IMG/VR virus record: IMGVR_UViG_3300030098_004740
Location: 1-64,000 of that record
Reading direction: 5' to 3' (one strand)
DNA: 64,000 nucleotides
Source of the DNA: a virus
Under the pieces are notes generated by a model. That model saw only the letters and a list, made by a program, of their open reading frames with translations, had not been told where the DNA came from and did not search any database. Position 1 is the first letter of the stretch. The number at the start of each line of letters is the position of its first letter. The translations under genes were made by a program, and so were the position numbers. Positions 1-7,117 of this stretch are shown piece by piece.

Positions 1-1
1 T

Positions 2-523
2 GAGTTAGTTGGATATTTTATTGCAAGTTCTGGCGAGGCTTCCAATAAATTTACAGCCAATATGGATGATTTATTTTGCTTAGACTATTTATTAGGCTGT
101 TCTATCGGTAGGCTTATTTATCTTAAATATGATTATGAAGACATAGACAATGATTTATACGGGGCGGCTGGAGAACGGGTGGATTACGAACAAAAACTAC
201 CCACAATAACAGAGGTAGAAAATAAAGTGTCTTTGGTAGAAAACTGGGAATACAAAACAATAGAATACAAACAATTTATTGAAGATGAAGTTTATAGACA
301 TCAAACACTAACTGACATTGGTCTTAGTAATAACTTAAGCCAATTAGAAGTCGATAGTATAGTTGCTGAGTACAATGATGAGTTCATAGCTGATTTTGTC
401 CAGTCTATGTTTATAGATTCAGACCTCCCAGAGGTTCTAGAAAAGAAATGCGATGGCAGTGGATATAAAACATACGAAGACATGAGGGTTCCTTGCGATG
501 GCTGCCCAAACTGCCAAAATTAA
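2..523 (+). CDS. Partial hypothetical protein with Cys-rich C-terminal tail
   Basis: The reading frame is open from the left edge of the window, so the gene probably begins upstream; the first ATG is at 62. I do not recognise a family. The body is acidic and looks soluble and globular. The last 25 residues hold four cysteines, spaced as C-DGSGY about 13 residues before CDGCPNC, which resembles half of a DnaJ-type zinc finger and suggests metal binding. The end overlaps the radical SAM gene by 26 bases, which suggests the two are cotranscribed. Whether it works with that enzyme, for example as a partner or substrate, is speculation. Confidence is for the presence of a real partial gene, not for a function. 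Confidence 0.6.
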   Translation, partial: ELVGYFIASSGEASNKFTANMDDLFCLDYLLGCSIGRLIYLKYDYEDIDNDLYGAAGERVDYEQKLPTITEVENKVSLVENWEYKTIEYKQFIEDEVYRHQTLTDIGLSNNLSQLEVDSIVAEYNDEFIADFVQSMFIDSDLPEVLEKKCDGSGYKTYEDMRVPCDGCPNCQN

Positions 524-1301
524 TCTAGAGAGGTTAGAGGTACACGCTACGAATTCATGCAACTTGTCATGTCAAGGATGTAGCCATTACACAAACGTCT
601 TAAAAGGCGGAGCCATAACTCCTGAAAAATTAAAGCAAGATTTAACTCCTTGGTCTAAATACTTAGACATTACAAATTTTGCTATCTTAGGAGGAGAACC
701 TCTCCTCAATAAAAAACTGCCAGAGTTGCTAGACATATCTAGAAAGATACTGCCTCAGTCCAACCTTTCTATTACTACAAACGCTTTGCTTATAAACAAT
801 GTAGAACAAGAAAAGCTCTTGAATAGTTTATTAAAGAATAAAGTTCTTGTAAGAGTTTCTATACACTCAGTAAAAAAAGAATACATTTCAAAAATAGATC
901 CTTGCATAAAAACTCTAAAAAAATGGCAAGCTCTCGGTCTTAACTTGAGAATAGAAGACTATGTTAGCGATTGGTCTAGCAGATACATTGAAGGAGATTT
1001 GATAGAACCTTACGAAGATAACAACCCACAAGAAAGCTGGAACATATGCAGATCAAAGTTTTGCACGATACTTCTCGATGGGTATATACACAAGTGTGCA
1101 GCTATTGCTTTCCTACCCTTGATGAAAAAGGAAGGTAAAACATCACCAAAATTTGACGAATACCTAAAATACAAGCCTATTCATTATTCTGACAGTTTAG
1201 AAAATATGGCTAATTTTTTTCAAACAAACTCAAAGCCAGAATCAATTTGTAATATGTGTCCAAGCAAAATCATAAAAGTCAGGAATAAGTCAATTGGATA
1301 A
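498..1301 (+). CDS. Radical SAM protein
   Basis: Predicted radical SAM enzyme that would bind a [4Fe-4S] cluster and cleave S-adenosylmethionine. The cluster motif CxxxCxxC is at C21, C25 and C28 (CNLSCQGCSHY), preceded by the usual LEVHATNS strand. A GGEP segment follows at about residues 65-68, where the family's SAM-binding glycine motif lies. Further cysteines at 184, 189, 200, 251 and 254, including a DGYIHKC stretch and a final CNMCPS, look like a SPASM/twitch-type auxiliary cluster domain. Its length, 267 residues, is short but complete. The substrate is not evident. Neighbours are an ATP-grasp-like protein (8-base overlap), a sulfotransferase and glycosyltransferases, so a peptide, sugar or virion-component modification is plausible. 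GAGG lies about 11 bases before the start. Confidence 0.85.
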   Translation: MAAQTAKINLERLEVHATNSCNLSCQGCSHYTNVLKGGAITPEKLKQDLTPWSKYLDITNFAILGGEPLLNKKLPELLDISRKILPQSNLSITTNALLINNVEQEKLLNSLLKNKVLVRVSIHSVKKEYISKIDPCIKTLKKWQALGLNLRIEDYVSDWSSRYIEGDLIEPYEDNNPQESWNICRSKFCTILLDGYIHKCAAIAFLPLMKKEGKTSPKFDEYLKYKPIHYSDSLENMANFFQTNSKPESICNMCPSKIIKVRNKSIG

Positions 1302-1974
1302 AGTAGAAATTTCTAAGTTACTTAACGGGTTTTATGGCTATCCTAAAACATTTGTATGCACTTCGTTGCTCGCTTACAAAGAAGCACCATTAGAAGATAA
1401 ATACTACTTTATAAAAACACCCGAAGGCTCAAGGTCTAATACTATTTCCTTTTGCAAAGGGGAACAATTGCTTATAGACAGAGGAAGTCTTAGAAATTTT
1501 CCAGTAATAATACAAGAAGAAATTTCTCCTAAATTGGACGATGGGTATAAAGTTGATTACAGAGTTTGGTGTTTAGTAGTCAATAAAAAACCATATCTAT
1601 ATAAAAAATGCATGGTCAAAAAATGCGATTCTAAGTTTTCTAGGCAAGACCCAGAAGGATTATTTACCAATGGTCTTAAAAATGGCAGAACCACCACTTT
1701 AATTAATACACCAAAAGATTTTGACCCTTTAGTATTTGATTCTTTTAACTTGATAAAACATAAAGTCCCAAACCAATCAGTTCTTGGTTATGATATTATT
1801 TTTGACAAAGATGGTAAATGCTGGATATTAGAGATAGAAGTTAGAGGATTCGGTTCGTTTAATAGCATAGCTCTTAACAATAGGTTTGACGAAAATTTTG
1901 ATAAAAAAATAAACAGAGAATTACTAATGTTGTCGAAAGGACTATCATCTGATGAATTTCGTGATATTAGCTAG
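1294..1974 (+). CDS. ATP-grasp-like (tubulin-tyrosine-ligase-type) protein
   Basis: Likely ATP-grasp fold, a ligase family that activates carboxylates as acyl phosphates. Visible elements in order: a Lys-containing ATP-binding strand with Gly-Ser loop (YFIKTPEGSRSNTI, about residues 37-50), a hinge-like VIIQEEI (about 70-76), DYRVWCLVV with the conserved Arg (about 89-97), and a C-terminal GYDIIFDKDGKCWILEIE. The usual final Glu-x-Asn is Glu-Ile-Glu here, so one metal ligand may be altered. It starts at a TTG with AGGA nine bases upstream and overlaps the radical SAM gene by 8 bases. Radical SAM plus ATP-grasp pairs are known in RiPP modification and in small-molecule ligation. Which, if either, applies here is unknown. 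The fold call is moderately sure; the substrate is not known. Confidence 0.55.
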   Translation: MDKVEISKLLNGFYGYPKTFVCTSLLAYKEAPLEDKYYFIKTPEGSRSNTISFCKGEQLLIDRGSLRNFPVIIQEEISPKLDDGYKVDYRVWCLVVNKKPYLYKKCMVKKCDSKFSRQDPEGLFTNGLKNGRTTTLINTPKDFDPLVFDSFNLIKHKVPNQSVLGYDIIFDKDGKCWILEIEVRGFGSFNSIALNNRFDENFDKKINRELLMLSKGLSSDEFRDIS

Positions 1975-2659
1975 ACTCAAAACAGGCACAACATTTCTAG
2001 GAAGAGTATTGGATTGTGTTACAAAAGGTCAGTTCAAAAAAATAGACATGGACTACAAGGACTTTAAGAGGATATATATTAACAAGAAACATATTATATA
2101 CCTCTTTGCGCATCCAGCTATACCAGCGAATAAGCTTGGTAAGTTCGACAAGAAAATAGTATTTACCAGAGATGTAAGAGATATGCTTGTAAGCTATTAC
2201 TTTCATCTGAAATACAGAAGAGACATATCCAAAAGAACCCTACAGAAGATACCAGAAGGTATGACAATTGATGAGTTCTGCTTAAGGTATTTAAATGAAG
2301 TCATTGATGATTTTCATATTAAGCACGACTCTTGTTACGACCTCTTGATAAGATACGAGGATTTGTATAGCGGTGACATTCAAAAACTTATTGATTACCT
2401 GCCAATAGACTGTGATCGGGATAAAGTCAGTGATTGCATCCTACTAAATAATTTTGATAATATGAGAAATATAGAACTTGAGGGAAACGACAAGGGCGAG
2501 TTAAGAAAAGCCAACTCAAATCATAAGGAGTCTTTTAAAGTTCGGAGAGGAAAAATTGGCGGATTTGTAGATTACTTAAGTCAAGATACAGTAGAGAAAA
2601 TGAACAAAATAATAAAGGATAGGCAAAAAGAAACAAGCGTGCCTATAACATATAAATGA
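1952..2659 (+). CDS. PAPS-dependent sulfotransferase
   Basis: Member of the sulfotransferase family (PF00685 type), which moves a sulfuryl group from 3'-phosphoadenosine-5'-phosphosulfate to a hydroxyl or amine. The 5'-phosphosulfate loop is near the N-terminus (RLKTGTTFL, K10). The His of the family's THxP-like motif is in FAHPAIP, and the 3'-phosphate loop is FTRDVRDMLVSYY (R73, S81). The C-terminal RRGKIGGFVDYLS corresponds to the RKGxxGdW element. At 235 residues it is near the lower end for the family, but all the nucleotide-binding motifs are present. It overlaps the ATP-grasp gene by 23 bases and the following GT gene by 4 bases (ATGA). The acceptor is unknown; the glycosyltransferase neighbours suggest a glycan. 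Confidence 0.85.
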   Translation: MNFVILARLKTGTTFLGRVLDCVTKGQFKKIDMDYKDFKRIYINKKHIIYLFAHPAIPANKLGKFDKKIVFTRDVRDMLVSYYFHLKYRRDISKRTLQKIPEGMTIDEFCLRYLNEVIDDFHIKHDSCYDLLIRYEDLYSGDIQKLIDYLPIDCDRDKVSDCILLNNFDNMRNIELEGNDKGELRKANSNHKESFKVRRGKIGGFVDYLSQDTVEKMNKIIKDRQKETSVPITYK

Positions 2660-3435
2660 TAACACTAGGAGGAACAGTAAAAAACGAAGCTAAGTACATA
2701 AAAGAGTGGCTTACACATTATCACCTTTTAGGAGTTGACAGGTTTATCATTAATTTAGACAGATGTACTGATGATACTCATAAAAAGATATTAGACCTAC
2801 CGTTTAATGTAAAGATGATAACGCATAAAGATAAAGATTGTTCAGGGCAGTGTTTTCAAAATTCGATATACTATAAAATCTCTAGAATATGTACTACAGA
2901 ATGGCTAATCCTTCTAGATGTCGATGAGTTTCTATTATTGCCAAATCATACACTAAAAGAATTTTTGTCTTTGAAAAGGTTTTCTGATGTTGGAGCAATT
3001 TCTATTTGTCAGAACATATTTGGAAGCTCTGGTCATACTACATCCCCTAACGGTTTAGTAGTAGATAGCTACACGCTAAGAAACCCAGATGATATAAAAA
3101 TTGATAATATTTATCCTCTACATCAACATCCTTCAGACTTACTTAAAATGACAAAGCCTATATTTAGGAATGAATGCTTGCAGTCAATAAAAAATGCTCA
3201 CGATTTCAAATTTAGCAAGCCTACCGTGTATGAAGACGGCAAAATTTTTGCTAGGTATAAATGCAGAAGAACTACAAAAGATATTGTAATAAACCATTAC
3301 TTCACCAAGAGTTTGGAAGATTGGGAAGAAAAGACAGGCAGACCAAGAATAAGTGGATCTCCCAAATATAAAAAACAATGGTTTGATTATTTTAATTCAT
3401 TTAACTATTTCGACAGTAGACTAAAACATGAATGA
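2656..3435 (+). CDS. Glycosyltransferase, GT92/GT2-like
   Basis: A GT-A type glycosyltransferase of the DUF23/GT92 or Glyco_tranf_2_4 kind. The N-terminus has the family signature VKNEAKYIKEWLTHYHLLGVD followed by a strand ending in D-RCTDDT. The metal- and sugar-nucleotide-binding DxD is D88-V-D90 in LLDVDEFLL. A C-terminal His-rich stretch (about 205-216, IVINHYFTKS) is typical of this family, where a His often helps bind metal. No signal peptide or membrane helix is visible, so it should act in the host cytoplasm. The start overlaps the sulfotransferase stop by 4 bases. Donor and acceptor sugars cannot be told. Confidence 0.8.
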   Translation: MITLGGTVKNEAKYIKEWLTHYHLLGVDRFIINLDRCTDDTHKKILDLPFNVKMITHKDKDCSGQCFQNSIYYKISRICTTEWLILLDVDEFLLLPNHTLKEFLSLKRFSDVGAISICQNIFGSSGHTTSPNGLVVDSYTLRNPDDIKIDNIYPLHQHPSDLLKMTKPIFRNECLQSIKNAHDFKFSKPTVYEDGKIFARYKCRRTTKDIVINHYFTKSLEDWEEKTGRPRISGSPKYKKQWFDYFNSFNYFDSRLKHE

Positions 3436-4432
3436 TATACGAATAGCCGTTTCTCTGTCTGGAATGCCAAGAAACTTTGAGCAATGTTATCAAAATACTC
3501 TTGAGTTTTTTAATATAGATAATGCTCAGGTTGATTTTTTTATACACTGTTGGTCTAACCATTGGTATCCAAAAAGAACAGAGTCTAAACACAACAATTC
3601 AAAAACTGGTAAGTTATTAAAAGAAGAGACATTAAAAAAATCTCTAATAAAAATATACAAACCTAAACACATCACAGTAGAAAACCAGCTACTAAATATA
3701 GACCTTATCAATACCACTAAGTTTATTAGGGATAATTTGCTTAGAAAAACTTCTAAGTCTAGGTTAACAAAATGGATGATTAAAATTTTAGAGTCTAATG
3801 ATACTGATAAATTTCTTTCATCACCATTTCACTTAGCTCAAGTTTATTCAATTTCTAGAACAGCAAATATTATATCTAAATACGAACAAGACTATGACTT
3901 AGTAGTAAGGTACAGATTTGACAACTATATTGAATTAAGAGACAAACCATGGCGAACTAAAATGTTTCACGACATGGTGAATTTAATTAAGCATGCTGAA
4001 CATAGGAGCTTAAGGGCCAAAAAATTTCACAGGGATTATTTATTTGTTTCATGGCTTACGGCTATGGGTGAATGTGGCTTTGCGAGAAATACAACTTGGA
4101 TTGGAGATAAGATATTTGCTTGCAGTAAAAATAAATTTGCAGATTTTTCTAAGTATTTTCAATCTCAAATTAACAGAATAATAACGTATGACCGAGTTAG
4201 ATGCAAAAATGAAGATGCTACTTTTTTTATGCCAGAACAAACTTTGTATAGCATGTGTTTGAACAATTCATTTTTTGCTCATAGTAAAGGCTATTTAAAC
4301 AAACTTAGTTTATTGTCCTATAGAGATTACCATTTGGAATTAGAGCAAACTTTTGAAGCTTTACAGCAAGAGTATATAAAAAGAGAAAAAATGAACCATG
4401 ATTCGGCAGAGGGTATTGTGTTAGGTTTATGA
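3428..4432 (+). CDS. Putative glycan-associated transferase of unknown family
   Basis: A 334-residue protein beginning with a Rossmann-like strand and SGMPRNFEQCY, then VDFFIHCWSN, and in the middle DLVVRYRFDNY. I associate this layout (SGxPR at the start, D-FIHxW, D-V-R-RxD) with uncharacterised glycosyltransferase-like proteins in polysaccharide loci, but I cannot name the family with certainty. It overlaps the previous gene by 8 bases, and the cytidylyltransferase gene begins 4 bases before its stop (ATGA), so it is inside the cassette. The RFD element could be a DxD-like metal site. Confidence in the function is low; the gene itself is clearly real from its frame, length and packing. Confidence 0.45.
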   Translation: MNDIRIAVSLSGMPRNFEQCYQNTLEFFNIDNAQVDFFIHCWSNHWYPKRTESKHNNSKTGKLLKEETLKKSLIKIYKPKHITVENQLLNIDLINTTKFIRDNLLRKTSKSRLTKWMIKILESNDTDKFLSSPFHLAQVYSISRTANIISKYEQDYDLVVRYRFDNYIELRDKPWRTKMFHDMVNLIKHAEHRSLRAKKFHRDYLFVSWLTAMGECGFARNTTWIGDKIFACSKNKFADFSKYFQSQINRIITYDRVRCKNEDATFFMPEQTLYSMCLNNSFFAHSKGYLNKLSLLSYRDYHLELEQTFEALQQEYIKREKMNHDSAEGIVLGL

Positions 4433-4863
4433 GTAAAAAAATATATATAGGCGGAACTTTTGATCTATTTCATTATGGACATGTCAATGTATTTAAGAGT
4501 TTGAAATATTATCTTAAAGGAGAAACTTCACAAGTAATAGTCGCAGTAAATAGCGACGAATTTGCTGAATCATACAAAAGAAAACCAGTGATGAATCAAT
4601 ACGAAAGACTGGCTGTAGTAAATTCATGCAAGTATGTAGACTATGGATTTATTATGGATATTTATGAAAATCAACCATTCTTCATTGAGGAAAACAATCC
4701 AGATTACATTGTTATGGGAACTGACTGGCAAGAAAGAGACTATCTTAGCCAATTGTGTATCGACCAAAAATTTTTAGAGAGAATATCAGCTGAAATATTA
4801 TTTGTTCCTTATACAGAAGATATTTCTACCACAAAGATAATTAAAAGGATAAAAGCTAGCTAG
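4429..4863 (+). CDS. Cytidylyltransferase, glycerol-3-phosphate type
   Basis: A small single-domain nucleotidyltransferase of the TagD/HIGH superfamily, which makes CDP- or ADP-activated alcohols from CTP or ATP. The CTP-binding motif GGTFDLFHYGH is at residues 8-18 (H15 and H18 form HxGH), and the second motif is near the C-terminus (ISTTKIIKRI, the family's R-x-x-x-ISTT-x-I without the leading Arg). The length, 144 residues, is typical of TagD-like enzymes. In bacteria TagD makes CDP-glycerol for teichoic acids. Here, beside glycosyltransferases, it probably supplies an activated glycerol-, ethanolamine- or heptose-like group to the glycan. It is the last gene of the enzyme cassette; 68 bases follow before the virion genes. 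Confidence 0.8.
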   Translation: MSKKIYIGGTFDLFHYGHVNVFKSLKYYLKGETSQVIVAVNSDEFAESYKRKPVMNQYERLAVVNSCKYVDYGFIMDIYENQPFFIEENNPDYIVMGTDWQERDYLSQLCIDQKFLERISAEILFVPYTEDISTTKIIKRIKAS

Positions 4864-4867
4864 TATT

Positions 4868-4890
4868 TAGTGTATATATATTATATGGAA
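4868..4890 (+). promoter_or_regulatory. Possible promoter, divergent copy of the phage box
   Basis: The sequence TAGTGTATATATATTAT resembles, with one base deleted, the TGGTGTATAATATATTAG box found before the 47775 gene. It lies about 45 bases before the first virion gene, in the junction between the enzyme cassette and the virion genes. No -35 hexamer is evident. It is the weakest of the three copies. Confidence 0.35.
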
Positions 4891-4931
4891 GGGTTGTCGG
4901 ATTAATTAAACGTTGTAAATAAGGTGGTGTT

Positions 4932-6287
4932 ATGCTTGGTTTTGGTGCCATAAGTGAGTTACCTCTCTCAACAATACCAGAGGTAAGTGCAGACACACAT
5001 CTTGGATCTTCCGCCCTAAGCGCAACTGGTTCTGTCTCTGGCTCTGCCGTAGTGCAGATATCTGGCAAATCTACACTTTCCGCTTCTGCTTCCACCACAG
5101 AAGTTGGACATCTTCAAATAGCAGCCGCTAGTTTAGTGACTAGCACAGGTTCTGCTCCTTCTACTGGTTTTGTTGAGATAGGAGGAGTTTCTTCTACAAG
5201 TAGTTCTGCCTCTGTTTCTTCAGACGCTTTTTTAGAAGGTTCTTGCGTATCTTCTCTATCTGGCAACTGTTCTGTCTCCTCTTCAGCTATAGTAACTAAG
5301 GCTGGAGTCTCTTCCTTGAGTAGCTCTGCTGCCTTGACCGCAGGAGCATTCATCAGTAAGTTAGGAAGCTCTACTCTTGCTAATACCGCATCTGTAAGTG
5401 CCAGCTCCGTTGCTGAAGTTGCTGCATTTAGTAGTTTATCTGCTTCTGGTAGCTTATCAGTAGCTCCATCATTAACACTCAAGGCTGTTTCTTTGCATTC
5501 TGGTCCGTCAGTAGTTTCTGCTGTTGGCCATATTGAGATAGGTGGTGTTTCCTCTATATCTTCTTCTGGTTCTACTCTTAACGTTGGCATAAACGTAATA
5601 GGAGGTAAAAGTTCTATTACCTCTTCTTCTACTACTAGTGGAACAGTAGTAGGAACATTTTCGCAATCTTCTACTCTTGCGTCGAGTGCTAGCAACCAAA
5701 GTAAAGGTTCATTACAGATACACTTTAGTTCCAGCCTATCTTCCTCAGCTACTTCTTCTCAGGTTGGAGAAGTAACTAAATTAGGACAGGCTCAAATTAG
5801 CACTGTTGGTGCTTTTACTCAAGCTTTCACTAAAGGTTTGACATCTGGCTCAAGCTTGGTAGGAAAACCATTTATAGCACAGAACCATTTAGAAGCCAAA
5901 GCAACAATAAATGCACACGCAGAAAATAACACTTTCAATCAAGCATCTCTGCACGCAAAAGCTACTTTTATAACCGAAGTATGCAGATTCCAAAGTACGG
6001 CATCTTTGACTGGAAATAGTGTATTATTACATGGGGGAGCTGCTAGTTTATTACCAAATGCGACAATTACACCTGTAATGTCGTCCGAGACTGAAAACCC
6101 AGATATTTTTAATATCATAGGTTATATAGATAAAACTAGAAGCTTTACACTCTATATAGACAGGCAAGTTCCTATAACCTCTTACATTGATAAAGAGTTA
6201 GCAATGTCTCTTTATATAGACAAAAGCAAGAATACAACCTCCTACATAGACAAGATAGTAGAAAAAACACTTGTTAGAGAAAGATAA
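4932..6287 (+). CDS. Ser/Ala-rich repeat virion protein with YIDK repeats
   Basis: Residues 1-300 are low-complexity Ser, Ala, Thr, Val and Gly, arranged as degenerate SSLSSSASV-type units of roughly 30 residues. This looks like a beta-rich stalk or a repetitive surface protein. The short start (GFGAISELPLSTIP) is of a kind I have seen opening structural proteins in phages. The C-terminus holds five exact 10-residue units beginning YID(K/R) at residues 398-447. No signal peptide or membrane segment is seen. AAGGTGG, about 7 bases upstream, supports this start. It opens the virion block and is 2 bases from the BppU-like gene. Probably an exposed tail or head appendage; the exact place is unknown. 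Confidence 0.65.
   Translation: MLGFGAISELPLSTIPEVSADTHLGSSALSATGSVSGSAVVQISGKSTLSASASTTEVGHLQIAAASLVTSTGSAPSTGFVEIGGVSSTSSSASVSSDAFLEGSCVSSLSGNCSVSSSAIVTKAGVSSLSSSAALTAGAFISKLGSSTLANTASVSASSVAEVAAFSSLSASGSLSVAPSLTLKAVSLHSGPSVVSAVGHIEIGGVSSISSSGSTLNVGINVIGGKSSITSSSTTSGTVVGTFSQSSTLASSASNQSKGSLQIHFSSSLSSSATSSQVGEVTKLGQAQISTVGAFTQAFTKGLTSGSSLVGKPFIAQNHLEAKATINAHAENNTFNQASLHAKATFITEVCRFQSTASLTGNSVLLHGGAASLLPNATITPVMSSETENPDIFNIIGYIDKTRSFTLYIDRQVPITSYIDKELAMSLYIDKSKNTTSYIDKIVEKTLVRER
6123..6272 (+). repeat. Five tandem 30-base coding repeats (YID(K/R)xxxxxx)
   Basis: Five contiguous 10-residue units (residues 398-407, 408-417, 418-427, 428-437, 438-447) each begin Tyr-Ile-Asp-Lys/Arg and mostly end in Ser or Leu. 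The DNA units have diverged from each other while the protein pattern is kept, so selection acts on the protein. Confidence 0.85.
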
Positions 6288-6289
6288 AA

Positions 6290-6598
6290 ATGGCAGCTAA
6301 TGAAATTCACGTAAATGACGTTGGAACTCAGTTTCTAGTTACTGTCACAGACGGTTCTAGTGCTGTTGATATATCTAGCGCAACAACAAAAGAATTAATA
6401 ATAAAAAAACCTTCTGGAACTAAATTAACCAAAGCTACAGCTTTTAGTACTGATGGAACAGACGGAAAAATGAAATACAACATAAGCTCAGACGATTTAG
6501 ACGAAGCAGGTAGTTATAAACTCCAAGGTAAGGTAGTGATATCAGATGGAACTTTTTATACGGATATACACACATTTAAAGTTCATAGAAACCTATAG
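6290..6598 (+). CDS. BppU-N-like Ig-fold baseplate/fibre protein
   Basis: A 102-residue single-domain protein resembling the N-terminal domain of the baseplate upper protein BppU of lactococcal siphophages. It opens with a strand around DVGTQFLVTVTDGSSAVDIS, then TTKELIIKKPSGT, a DGTDGKMKY hairpin, and SYKLQGKVVISDGTFYTDIHTFKV at the end, which is the usual beta-sandwich order. In the known family this domain anchors receptor-binding proteins to the tail. It sits between the repeat protein (2 bases away) and a connector-like gene (9 bases away). Its small size suggests it is a linker or adaptor, not a complete fibre. Confidence 0.6.
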   Translation: MAANEIHVNDVGTQFLVTVTDGSSAVDISSATTKELIIKKPSGTKLTKATAFSTDGTDGKMKYNISSDDLDEAGSYKLQGKVVISDGTFYTDIHTFKVHRNL

Positions 6599-6607
6599 GA
6601 GACGAAC

Positions 6608-7117
6608 ATGGCTTGGCAAAATGAAATGGCGTTAATCGTTCGTCATCTAGTTAATGATTTAGATTCCAGCAGTTATACTTTTACAGATTCCAGAATAGAA
6701 GAATCTGTTTTAGTTTCTGCACAGTTGGCAGCATTAGAAGTAGACTTTGAAAATACTTATGCTATTGAAGTAGATTCACTTAGTCTTTCTCCAGACCCAA
6801 CAGATTCAACTAATAAAGATGACTCTTTCATTAATATAGTTTGTTTGAAGACAGCTCAGATGTTATTAGGAAGTGAATTAAAAACACACTCTCTCAATGC
6901 TATTTCTTTAAGAGATGGGCCTTCAGCTCTTGATCTCAGAGGCATAGTCACTGGTCTGAAAATACTATTTGATGACACTAATAAAAAATACGAAGAAGCA
7001 AAAATGCAGTATAAGCTCAATGGAGTTGTTGGTCAGGCTATTCTTGGTCCTTATTCTCCGGGTAGTGACGCTGTTGCAAGAACTCACTTATCACAAAGAT
7101 CAGGATGGTTTGAATAA
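6608..7117 (+). CDS. Possible head-tail connector or neck protein
   Basis: The 169-residue protein is mostly helical: MALIVRHLVND...YTFTDSRIEESVLVSAQLAALEVDF, then a loop, then FINIVCLKTAQMLLGSE and a C-terminal helix. The order 'short N-terminal helix, D-x-R-I-E-E, long helix with Ala, later helix with K-x-A' is like gp6-type head-tail adaptor proteins, but I cannot prove it. It is preceded by GGAGACGAAC (GGAG 7 bases before the start), and its stop overlaps the fibre start (TAATG). A structural role is likely from its place; the specific role is a guess. Confidence 0.4.
   Translation: MAWQNEMALIVRHLVNDLDSSSYTFTDSRIEESVLVSAQLAALEVDFENTYAIEVDSLSLSPDPTDSTNKDDSFINIVCLKTAQMLLGSELKTHSLNAISLRDGPSALDLRGIVTGLKILFDDTNKKYEEAKMQYKLNGVVGQAILGPYSPGSDAVARTHLSQRSGWFE

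Noticed and set aside
498-1974. A RiPP (peptide natural product) pathway from the radical SAM and ATP-grasp pair
   Set aside because: No convincing short precursor peptide or exporter is visible; the Cys-tailed partial gene is a possible but unsupported substrate.
5114-5695. A 193-residue minus-strand reading frame inside the Ser/Ala-rich gene
   Set aside because: It is the antisense of a low-complexity repeat and has no ribosome site or neighbours on that strand; the plus-strand frame has a proper site and place in the operon.
6123-6272. CRISPR-like 30-base repeats
   Set aside because: There are no spacers; the units are contiguous, encode a conserved peptide pattern and differ at synonymous positions.
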